A stretch of DNA of 64,000 nt from the NCBI GenBank assembly GCA_038747915.1, contig JBCDJJ010000004.1, forward strand, positions 1 to 64,000, in the 5' to 3' direction. Both the position numbers and the translations under genes were made by a program. Positions 25,216 through 33,061 of the stretch are shown here, piece after piece. The DNA is from JBCDAP01 sp038747915. GTDB taxonomy: Bacteria > Planctomycetota > Phycisphaerae > Phycisphaerales > UBA1924. Below the pieces are notes generated by a model, which saw only the letters and a list, made by a program, of their open reading frames with translations, was not told where the DNA came from and made no database searches. Each line of letters begins with the position of its first letter. Within the stretch, counting starts at the first letter, position 1.

Positions 25216-27066
25216 CTACCGCAGCACCACCTCGGCCTCGAAAGGCCCTGGCATGATCTCGACACGCTGCTCAGCGGTACGGCCGTCGTGTTCAACCCGA
25301 ATCGTGTGTACACCATGGTGCGCACGTGTGGCGTACACACCCCGCTCGCCCGTCGTCCCGCGCTCGTCGGTGCGCCACTCACTGAGCAGGAGGCGCTCGA
25401 TCACCTCGCCGCTCGGCTTGAGCGACCAGTCCAAGCGGTACATAAGGGTGTTGTGACGCCAGTGGAAACCATCCCAGAAGTGCCACAGTGTGACCATCTC
25501 CACCGCGGGGTGGGAGTACAGCGCCGTCAGAACGTCACGCGTGTACTCGGCCTGGAGCGTCTCATCACTCGTGACAACATCCAACTCCGTGATGCGGATG
25601 GGAAGGTTGAACTGCGCAAAGTCATCAAGGATCTCGACCAGCCGGGCCGGCGGTGTCAGCCCGCCGGTCGCGAAATGCCCCTGAAGACCCAGACCGTCGA
25701 GCGGCGCCCCGGCGTCCTGCAGCAGCGTGAGGATTCGCTTCAGCTCCGCTTGCTGCGGCGTCTCGCTCGTGCCGCCGCCCGGGAGGATGTGCGTCTCGTT
25801 GAGAATCAGTCCCACATCGGGGTCGGTCTCGCGGGCGAGATCGAGCCAACGGATCATGGCCTCGTCGCCGAGGAGTGCCATGAAATCGTTGTTTCGGCAC
25901 GGTTCGTTGATCGCATCCCACTCAGCGATCCGGCCGCGGAGCGCCGCCGCACCGTCGCGGACACGATCATCGATCGCCGCGGCCAAGGCGCTCGGGTTGC
26001 CCTCGAGCGCACGAACATGCTCCACGCGCGTCTTCCGCCAGCTCGGCCAGACCAGGGTGTGCCCGCGGATGTCGAATCCCCGGCTCGCCAGCCACTCGAT
26101 CGCTCGCTCGGCACGCTCGCGGGTGGCGGGCTTCACCCAGGCTCCCCACTTCAGCGCGTTCGCGATGGCCACGAACGAGAATCGACCACTGGTCAGCGCC
26201 CGGCGGTACCGATGGGCATCTTCGGTCTGATCGAGCAGGAGATCGACCTGTACAGCAGTCCCAAGCTGAAACGCCGACTGCTCCATCGTGACCGCCACCC
26301 TCGCGTCAACAACCGGCACTCCGGACGCGTCGAGCACTCGAACGCTCACCGGCGAGGTGCGGTGCGTGCGGATCCTGGCCGCAGCCTCGGCTCGCCATGG
26401 TGCATCGGCGCTGCGACCGTCATAGTCCGGTGAGGTCACCGGGAGGTCGCGCACACGGACCGCATCGCGGAAGTTGACGAGCTCGATGTCGGCGAGCTCG
26501 ACGGTTTGCTCACGCAGCGCGAGCCCGAAGGCCAGCTCGGACTCGCCGGTGCGGTGATTGCGGATCGCACGGAAGGGCACCAACAGCTCGGACCACTCTT
26601 GTCCAACCTCGAACATGTGCTTGAGCGAGGGATCGAAGGGCGGGCCGGGGTGCTGAAAGTAGGCCAGGAACGCCGCGGTCCCGGTCTCGTGGTTCACCCT
26701 CGTCGCGCGGGCACGAAGCCGGAGGAGCATCACATCGCCCGTCCGTACCGGCGCGAGGTCACGGGTCTTGAACTCGGCGTGCCAGTGACGGTCACCCGGG
26801 CGCTCGACGGCCACGCGGTGGAGGTCACCGCCGCCTTCGGCATCGGCGTGCTCGTGCGTCGCGATCTGGCCCGGTGGTCCGTAGTTGAAGAGCTGGAACG
26901 CGGCGTCCGGCAGGATCACCGCTTCGCCACCCGGTGGCACGTCGGGCGGGGTCGACTCCGCCTGCACAGACGCGGGTGCCCCGAATGCGAGAACGAGCAG
27001 GAGCGTTAGACCAGCAAGCAACGAATAGATTAATTGGTCTATCCAGCCTGATGTCGGTCTCGACAT
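25216..27066 (-). CDS. Secreted GH10 endo-beta-1,4-xylanase, paralogue of the 15.2 kb enzyme
   Basis: First gene of the seven-gene minus-strand run. A hydrophobic leader (LLAGLTLLLVLAFGAPASVQA) is followed by the same N-terminal module as the paralogue (QLFNYGP, WHAEFKTRD, YFQHPGPPFDPS) and a GH10 barrel with acid/base E388 in EWDAINEP and nucleophile E494 in ITELD; HTLVWPSW and LGLQGHF also match. The C-terminal 60 residues form a beta-rich tail. AGGAG seven bases before the ATG at 27066 decides the start. Order and overall similarity to 15237-17051 point to an internal duplication followed by divergence, perhaps for different xylan decorations. Confidence 0.93.
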   Translation of the reverse strand: MSRPTSGWIDQLIYSLLAGLTLLLVLAFGAPASVQAESTPPDVPPGGEAVILPDAAFQLFNYGPPGQIATHEHADAEGGGDLHRVAVERPGDRHWHAEFKTRDLAPVRTGDVMLLRLRARATRVNHETGTAAFLAYFQHPGPPFDPSLKHMFEVGQEWSELLVPFRAIRNHRTGESELAFGLALREQTVELADIELVNFRDAVRVRDLPVTSPDYDGRSADAPWRAEAAARIRTHRTSPVSVRVLDASGVPVVDARVAVTMEQSAFQLGTAVQVDLLLDQTEDAHRYRRALTSGRFSFVAIANALKWGAWVKPATRERAERAIEWLASRGFDIRGHTLVWPSWRKTRVEHVRALEGNPSALAAAIDDRVRDGAAALRGRIAEWDAINEPCRNNDFMALLGDEAMIRWLDLARETDPDVGLILNETHILPGGGTSETPQQAELKRILTLLQDAGAPLDGLGLQGHFATGGLTPPARLVEILDDFAQFNLPIRITELDVVTSDETLQAEYTRDVLTALYSHPAVEMVTLWHFWDGFHWRHNTLMYRLDWSLKPSGEVIERLLLSEWRTDERGTTGERGVYATRAHHGVHTIRVEHDGRTAEQRVEIMPGPFEAEVVLR

Positions 27067-27173
27067 GTGGTTCTCCTGGCGGGAATTCACTGGTCTCAGT
27101 GCTGGTTGTAGGTTAATCTTGCTTCAGACGGCGTCAAGCGCCGGCCACGCACGAGAGCACCGGAGGTCTTCCG
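27067..27173. promoter_or_regulatory. Divergent promoter region between two xylanase genes
   Basis: This 107-base space must hold promoters for both the leftward seven-gene run and the rightward GH10-lacI pair. GTTGTAGGTTAATC (27105-27118) matches 11 of 14 positions of the reverse complement of the element at 22057-22070 and is a weak operator candidate. GGAGG at 27162-27166 is the ribosome-binding site for the TTG start at 27174. Confidence 0.45.
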
Positions 27174-29747
27174 TTGGCACGCCGATTCCTTCGCACCGCG
27201 GTCCTGGCCGGTGTCGGTGTCTGCACGACCGCGACGGCACCCGCTGGTGGGCAGGTCAATCTCGCGCCCAATCCTGGGTATGAGTTCGGCCTTCTCGCGT
27301 GGTCGGCGACGAGCGGGGCAACCTTCACGACCCAGAGCGATGTCGTCCGCACCGGATCGCTTGCCGCTCAATTGACCAACCGAGACGACGAGGATGACGG
27401 GCTCGGCGCCACGATCACGGGACTCGAACCCGGCAAGGGCTACGAGGTCACCGCGTGGATGCGGGCCGAGGGCCCGGCGCCGACGAACTTCGGCCTCACC
27501 GTGCGCGTGATCGACGATCTCGGCACAAACTTCCTCGCGCTCGAACGTCGGGGCGACCTACCGGGCGACACCTGGGTGGAGGTCCGCGGGATCTACTGGC
27601 ACCAGCCGGTGGGCGAGAGCGATGTGTTCATATACGTCCAGAAGCCTGCAGCGGGCCGGACCGTGTACGTCGACGACTGGACGATCACCGAGCTGCCGGA
27701 CTGGCGCGAGCAGTCGGACGCCGGCATCGAGGCGTACCGGAAGCGCGATCTGCGGATCGAGGTGGTCGATGCCCTCGGGGACCCGCTCCCCGGCGCCGAC
27801 ATCACCGTTGAGCAGACCCGCCGGCGTTTCGGCTTCGGCTCGGCGGTGAGCAGTGTGCTCATCAACAACACGCTGTACCGCAGCCTCTTCTTCGACACGT
27901 TCGGCTTCGAATGGGCGACGTTCCAGAACGAAACGAAGTGGCGGGAGATGGAGCCGGCGCAGGACGTCGCCAACTACGGCACCGTCGATGCCCTCCTCGG
28001 CGTCCTGCAGCCCGCCGGCATCAAGGTGCACGCCCACACACTGTTCTGGGGCTCGAAGATGACGAGCGAACCCGCCTGGGTGAGCCAGCTACCGGTCGAC
28101 GACCTTCAGCAGGAGATCAATGAACGGATCGACGAGACGATGAGCCGGTACGCCGGCGTGTTCGAGAGCTGGGATGTCAACAACGAGCTCATCAACGACA
28201 ATGACTACTACTCCGCCCAGCTCGGGCCCGACACAGTGCCCGAGATGTTCCGCCGGGCGCACCAAGCCGATCCCACGACCAAATACGTACTCAACGAAAC
28301 GGGCCCTCTCGTCGCGGGCCCCAACGCGAGCCGCGACAAAGTGCAGGCGCTCAAGGATCTCGTGGCCTCGCTCGAAGCCTCGTCACCACCGGTCACGCCC
28401 GATGCGGTGCATGTGCAGGGGCACTTCCGCTTCACCTCGGTCAATCCGTACATCGTGCGTGATCGCCTGGATCAGATCGCGGAGATGGGGCTGCCGATCT
28501 GGATCTCTGAGCTCGACATCCTCGAACCGGACGATGACTTTCGGGCGGATCAGTTCGAGTGGCTCTACCGGGTCGCACTCGGACACCCCGGTGTGCAGGG
28601 CGTGATGGCGTGGGGGTTCTGGGGCGCCGACCACTGGCTCGGCGAGGATGCCGTGTTCGTCGACGACGACTGGACCATCAACGCCGCTGGGCAGCGCTTC
28701 ATCGACCTCAACTCCGAGTGGCGGACCGATGCGACCGGCCAGACCGACCCGGCCGGCGCACTCGATCTCCGTGGCTTCCACGGCACGTACGACATCACCG
28801 TGAGCTACGCCGATATCTCCGAGACGTTCACCGTCGAACTTGTCCCGGGCGAGGGCGGGCAGATCGTGCCGCTCGCGGTCGATGTGCGTCCCGATTGCCC
28901 CGCCGATCTGGTTGCACCGGCTGGCACGGTCGACATGTCTGACCTCGACGAAGTGCTCGACCGTTTCGGCGGCGCGTGCGGCGAGCAGATGATCGATTTC
29001 GAGGGCGACACCCCAGGTCACCCGGTGGCGGGACAGGGCATGCCGGTCTGGACGGGCTCGGCGACGATTGCCGAAATCCAGGCATCGAACGGGCTTCACG
29101 GCTCGCAGGCCATTCGCGTAATCGACGATCTCGGTGCAGCCTTCGCCGAAGTCTCGTTCGCGCCAACCGAAGGCCAAGCCGGCGGCCCGCTCGATGGCAC
29201 GGGGCTCGTGCGCACCAGGCTGTCCCTCCGTCAGGTCTCGCCGGTCAAGACCGACGGGCGGGTGTTCCGCCAGACGCTCGCACTCTTCCTCGGACGCACC
29301 GGATCGAGCCAGATCGTCCGCATCAATATCAAAGAGGACGGCGGGCTCACGCTCGGCGTTGCCGGCGCCGGCGAGGTGACCGTGCTCGACGCGGGTGGCG
29401 AGAAGCTCATCCTCGAGACCGGTCAGTGGATCGACATCGAGGTGGTCACCGACTTCGACGCGCAGACCCAAGCCACACGTGTGAACGATGTGATACAACC
29501 GGCGACCGGGCTGGCGACGAGTTTCGATGGCGCGGTCCCGGAGTACGGCTCGTTCGTCGTCCGCTACGCGAACAACGCCGATGCGAGCGAGGCCTTCGAT
29601 ATCGACAACATCTCCGTGACACGCCTGAACGCAGACGGCACACCAGCGAGATCGTGCGACACGATCGACCGGGTCGTCCCGATCACGGTGATCGACGCGT
29701 TCGACCTCGCCTCCCTGCTCGCCGAGCCATGCGTGACGGGGCTGTAA
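27174..29747 (+). CDS. Multidomain secreted GH10 xylanase with CBM, LamG-like domain and dockerin-like modules
   Basis: An 857-residue exoenzyme. Order of parts: signal peptide (AVLAGVGVCTTATAPAGG); CBM4/9- or CBM22-like sandwich at about 28-180 (NLAPNPGYEFGLLAWS); GH10 barrel at about 190-520 with acid/base E338 in SWDVNNELIN and nucleophile E446 in ISELD; a dockerin-like segment, CPADLVAPAGTVDMSDLDEV, near 574; a LamG-like domain shared with 19138-20805; and a truncated dockerin-like C-terminus, VIDAFDLASLLAEPC. The NNEL motif departs from the usual NEP after the acid/base. Start is a TTG with GGAGG seven bases upstream and no better ATG nearby. It is followed 62 bases later by the LacI-type gene. 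Confidence 0.9.
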   Translation: MARRFLRTAVLAGVGVCTTATAPAGGQVNLAPNPGYEFGLLAWSATSGATFTTQSDVVRTGSLAAQLTNRDDEDDGLGATITGLEPGKGYEVTAWMRAEGPAPTNFGLTVRVIDDLGTNFLALERRGDLPGDTWVEVRGIYWHQPVGESDVFIYVQKPAAGRTVYVDDWTITELPDWREQSDAGIEAYRKRDLRIEVVDALGDPLPGADITVEQTRRRFGFGSAVSSVLINNTLYRSLFFDTFGFEWATFQNETKWREMEPAQDVANYGTVDALLGVLQPAGIKVHAHTLFWGSKMTSEPAWVSQLPVDDLQQEINERIDETMSRYAGVFESWDVNNELINDNDYYSAQLGPDTVPEMFRRAHQADPTTKYVLNETGPLVAGPNASRDKVQALKDLVASLEASSPPVTPDAVHVQGHFRFTSVNPYIVRDRLDQIAEMGLPIWISELDILEPDDDFRADQFEWLYRVALGHPGVQGVMAWGFWGADHWLGEDAVFVDDDWTINAAGQRFIDLNSEWRTDATGQTDPAGALDLRGFHGTYDITVSYADISETFTVELVPGEGGQIVPLAVDVRPDCPADLVAPAGTVDMSDLDEVLDRFGGACGEQMIDFEGDTPGHPVAGQGMPVWTGSATIAEIQASNGLHGSQAIRVIDDLGAAFAEVSFAPTEGQAGGPLDGTGLVRTRLSLRQVSPVKTDGRVFRQTLALFLGRTGSSQIVRINIKEDGGLTLGVAGAGEVTVLDAGGEKLILETGQWIDIEVVTDFDAQTQATRVNDVIQPATGLATSFDGAVPEYGSFVVRYANNADASEAFDIDNISVTRLNADGTPARSCDTIDRVVPITVIDAFDLASLLAEPCVTGL

Positions 29748-29809
29748 CTCATTGACTCGCCGGCGCCGGCGACCCGCCAACTCGCCGACGCTGCATCGGA
29801 GGCTTCCCT

Positions 29810-30952
29810 ATGATTCGCAACGGGACACTCGACGGCGCACAAGGCGGGGCGACACGCCCTGGTGTGCTCCGCTCGGCGTCCCGGGCGAAGGAATCGCTCG
29901 TGCAGGTGACGCTCAACGACATCGCGAAGCGCGTGGGCGTGAGCCAGCAGGTGGTCAGCAAGGTGATCAACGGCGGTCGATCGCGTGGCGGTAACGCCAG
30001 CGCCGCCACGCGCGACCGCATTCTCAAGGTTGCAGCCGAGCTCGGGTACCGGCCGAACGCGGCGGCGAAGGCCATGCGCGAGCGTTCCTGGCGGCACATC
30101 GGCGTGCTGGTGCGGAACTCACCGGCGAGGCGACTGATCCATCCGCTCGCTTTCGAGACGATCCTCGGGATCAACGAGGGGCTCCAGTCCGAGGGCTACA
30201 TGCTGAGCATCATCCGCATCGATGACCTCGAGCACGACCTCGCCGGGGGCTCGCGCGCCTTCCGCGAGAACATGCTCGACGGGGTGATCGTGATCGATGC
30301 CTTCACACGGCCGATCGAGGAGGGACTCGAAGCGGTCGTGCCGCGCGTCGTGTGGACGGACAGCAACGTCTGGCGCCCCACCGGGTGCATCCAGCGCGAC
30401 GAGTGCTGGGCCGGCGAGACGGTGATCGACGCGATCCACCGCCTCGGCTACACGCGGGCGCGGTGGGTGACCTTCCCGTACCGGCGCGACCTGGTCACTC
30501 ATTTCAGCCTGGTCGACCGGTACGCGGGCGCGGTGGCCGCTGCCAGCCGCCTGGGGATCGATCTCGAGCGCATCGAGCTCGAAGGACCGAACGATCCTCA
30601 GGTGCTCGAGCCCGGTGTGGTCTTTGATCCGGAGTCGGTGGTGATCCCGTGCACGGTCAATGTCGCCCGGTGCCTGTCTCAGTCCGCTGCCGGCCTCGGG
30701 CTCACCGCGCCCTACGACTTCTCGATGGTCTGCCCGGACTCCGCGGACGAGCTCTCGCGTTTCTGGCCCGGACTGAGCCGGGCGACATTTAGTCGGTTTG
30801 ACATGGGCGTCGTCGCGGCGCGCATGATGCTCGAAGAGATCGACAGCGTAGGTGAGCAAGAACCGCCGTCGATCAAGCTGCGCGGCCACTGGCACCCCGG
30901 ATGCACCGCCTGGGGGCCAGGCCCACACGACCGTCCGGCCACGCCGGCATGA
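29810..30952 (+). CDS. LacI-family transcriptional regulator of the polysaccharide locus
   Basis: DNA-binding repressor with an N-terminal helix-turn-helix, VTLNDIAKRVGVSQQVVSKV (33-52), the hinge GYRPNAAAKAMR (79-90), then a periplasmic-binding-protein-like sensor domain for a sugar or oligosaccharide. A 30-residue extension precedes the HTH. The ATG at 29810 follows GGAGG with about eight bases of spacing. Its position right after a xylanase and opposite a seven-gene catabolic run makes a xylan-derived inducer likely. Candidate operators with central CG are at 22026 and 22316. Confidence 0.93.
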   Translation: MIRNGTLDGAQGGATRPGVLRSASRAKESLVQVTLNDIAKRVGVSQQVVSKVINGGRSRGGNASAATRDRILKVAAELGYRPNAAAKAMRERSWRHIGVLVRNSPARRLIHPLAFETILGINEGLQSEGYMLSIIRIDDLEHDLAGGSRAFRENMLDGVIVIDAFTRPIEEGLEAVVPRVVWTDSNVWRPTGCIQRDECWAGETVIDAIHRLGYTRARWVTFPYRRDLVTHFSLVDRYAGAVAAASRLGIDLERIELEGPNDPQVLEPGVVFDPESVVIPCTVNVARCLSQSAAGLGLTAPYDFSMVCPDSADELSRFWPGLSRATFSRFDMGVVAARMMLEEIDSVGEQEPPSIKLRGHWHPGCTAWGPGPHDRPATPA

Positions 30953-30989
30953 CCCCGCGCGACGCTCGTTCGTCGAACTCCGGTATCGA

Positions 30990-32903
30990 TCACGGACTTG
31001 GAGCACGATCGATCGTGAGCACATGCTCGAGCAGGATCCGGCGGACCTCGCGGATCGCGAGCGGGTGGGTGTGTGCATCGTGCGCGGCGTCGACGATGAG
31101 CTCGGACGTTGCTCCCTCGATCAACGCGCTGTCGACCGAGACCACACCGTCCGAGTCGCCTTTGGTATTGCCCGCGATCGAGTGATACGGCAGATCAGCA
31201 CGGATGGGCAGCGCAGCGTACGCGAGCAGGTGCGGCGCCCCTTCGCGCAGGTCATCGATGCTGGATGGCACGCCGAGCCCGAGTTGGTACTCGTTGCCCG
31301 AGGGGCGTCGCCGGTGCTCTCGCTCGAACCACTGGTCGACGGGGTCGAACTCGTCCGGCAGATCGATGAAGGCATCGCCGAGACGACCGATCCACGACGA
31401 GGCGATGCCGCTGCCGCGATGAGGTGTGGCGATGAAGACGATCCTCGAGATGTCCTCGTCGGCGCCATAGAAAAACACCTCTCGGAGGTGATCGCGCACG
31501 TACTCGGACATCGGCACCTCGTCGAACGCGTCCGGGTGCAGCGAGTGCCAGAGCGTATTCCCGCTCGACTGCACCACCGCCTTGCTCAGCAGCCCGCCCA
31601 TGCTGTGGCCGAGCAGCACCATCCGAGCCATCGTGGGCGATGTCCCGCCCGGGTCGAAGTGCGCGCGCACATCGGTGAGCGATCGCCGCAGGTACGCCGC
31701 TGAACGCGGTATCGGCAGCCCAGACGGATAGAAAAACATCCAGAACTGGTACCGGTCTCGGATGATCGGATCGGCGCGCAGATCGTTCAGCATGTCCCGC
31801 CAGGTCGCGGGGCTTGAGAGAAGGCCATGCACCATCAGCACCGGGATCTTGGTCGGGTCGTACGGCTCGTGCAGGTAGATGCCGATGTAGCTCAACGACT
31901 GCTGCGCGTCGGTCAGCCCGAGGCGCCCGCGGCGAACGAGTTCGGCGCGAGCGTAGAGCTCGGCGATCGGTGCCGTCACATCCGTCGAGAGTCGAAGCGT
32001 GGCGCCGTGCCGATCGATCGTGCGCACGTGACCGATGTTCCAGAGCTCGACGACCGCCGACCGCGGGCCATCGAATCGCAGCGTCGCCGTCGCTGCACCG
32101 ATCATGCCCTCGGGTGGGATGAACGGCTCCGCGCGCGGCGGCGTGGCGCGGTCCTGCTCCCGGGCCGCCACCACCGGCACACCGTACGCATCGAGACGAT
32201 GACGGTTCCGCATGCCGTGGACACGCACGAAGTCCGTCGGCGTGAGCGAGTCGAACGCGCCGGGCCCGTACCGGCGTACGCCGTCGCCGGGGTCGAGCTC
32301 GAGGGTGTACGTGCCACCGGCGCCATCCACCAACTCGCCCCCACCATCGCCGAGCCAGTTCTGGTCGCTCCCCGCGATCACGTGGGCCGTGGCACGGCGG
32401 TACAGATCCGCTGCGAACTCGGTCCGAGCGTCGAGCAAGCCGCCCCGCGCCCCGATCGCACGGTGCAGCTCCTGGTCGGCTTCGTGTGCGCACGCGAGGA
32501 AGAGCGAGAGATCGGGAGGATTCGTGCGCTCGGCCGCGTCGAGCAGCAGCTCCGCAGCTGCGAGTCGCCACCGCGCATCGGGTTCAACCGCGGCGGCGTC
32601 TTGAAGTCTGGCGATCGCGTGCAACGGCTCACGAGCCGCCATCTCATTGAGATCGAGCAGGTGCAGCGCGTCGGTTGTAAATCCGCTGAAGCCCTTGGAA
32701 GTCAGGCGTGTGTCGAGCTGCGCTCGAAGCTTCTCCGCGGGATCGGCGGGGCGGACCGATACGTCGGTGATACACCCGGGTAGCGTTGCCACAACGGCCA
32801 TCGCACCGATCCAGGTCTGTCGTCGGAGGAGCCAAGGCACGACAGGCACCAGACCACGGAACATGCCCAAGGGAAAACGACGAGGCATCATCCGCAGCAC
32901 CAT
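30990..32903 (-). CDS. Alpha/beta-hydrolase lipoprotein (lipase/esterase-like)
   Basis: A lipoprotein with lipobox VATLPGC (C44), so probably anchored in the periplasm or outer membrane. The N-terminal 250 residues contain helical segments of unknown role; the C-terminal half is an alpha/beta hydrolase with IPVLMVHGLLSSPATW, nucleophile elbow GHSMGG (S434), a likely Asp in SDGVVSVDS and His in DAHTHP near the end. IVFIATPHRGSG matches lipase/PGAP1-like hydrolases. It may release ester groups from glycans or lipids; the substrate is unknown. Start is ambiguous (32903, 32891, 32888 or 32864); 32903 has a distant GGAGG. It converges on the regulator. Confidence 0.8.
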   Translation of the reverse strand: MVLRMMPRRFPLGMFRGLVPVVPWLLRRQTWIGAMAVVATLPGCITDVSVRPADPAEKLRAQLDTRLTSKGFSGFTTDALHLLDLNEMAAREPLHAIARLQDAAAVEPDARWRLAAAELLLDAAERTNPPDLSLFLACAHEADQELHRAIGARGGLLDARTEFAADLYRRATAHVIAGSDQNWLGDGGGELVDGAGGTYTLELDPGDGVRRYGPGAFDSLTPTDFVRVHGMRNRHRLDAYGVPVVAAREQDRATPPRAEPFIPPEGMIGAATATLRFDGPRSAVVELWNIGHVRTIDRHGATLRLSTDVTAPIAELYARAELVRRGRLGLTDAQQSLSYIGIYLHEPYDPTKIPVLMVHGLLSSPATWRDMLNDLRADPIIRDRYQFWMFFYPSGLPIPRSAAYLRRSLTDVRAHFDPGGTSPTMARMVLLGHSMGGLLSKAVVQSSGNTLWHSLHPDAFDEVPMSEYVRDHLREVFFYGADEDISRIVFIATPHRGSGIASSWIGRLGDAFIDLPDEFDPVDQWFEREHRRRPSGNEYQLGLGVPSSIDDLREGAPHLLAYAALPIRADLPYHSIAGNTKGDSDGVVSVDSALIEGATSELIVDAAHDAHTHPLAIREVRRILLEHVLTIDRAPSP

Positions 32904-33061
32904 ACGAGTTGCCGACCTCCGCGCCCAAACTCGGGCCGGGCGATTGCACTCAGATTTGTTGAAATCGCGAGTTCGCGATGGCTTTTGAATCTGACGGTGC
33001 ATTGTCACAAAGACGGCCATCGCGGGCGGGCGTCGCCCGCCGTAGCGCCGAACGAGAACGG

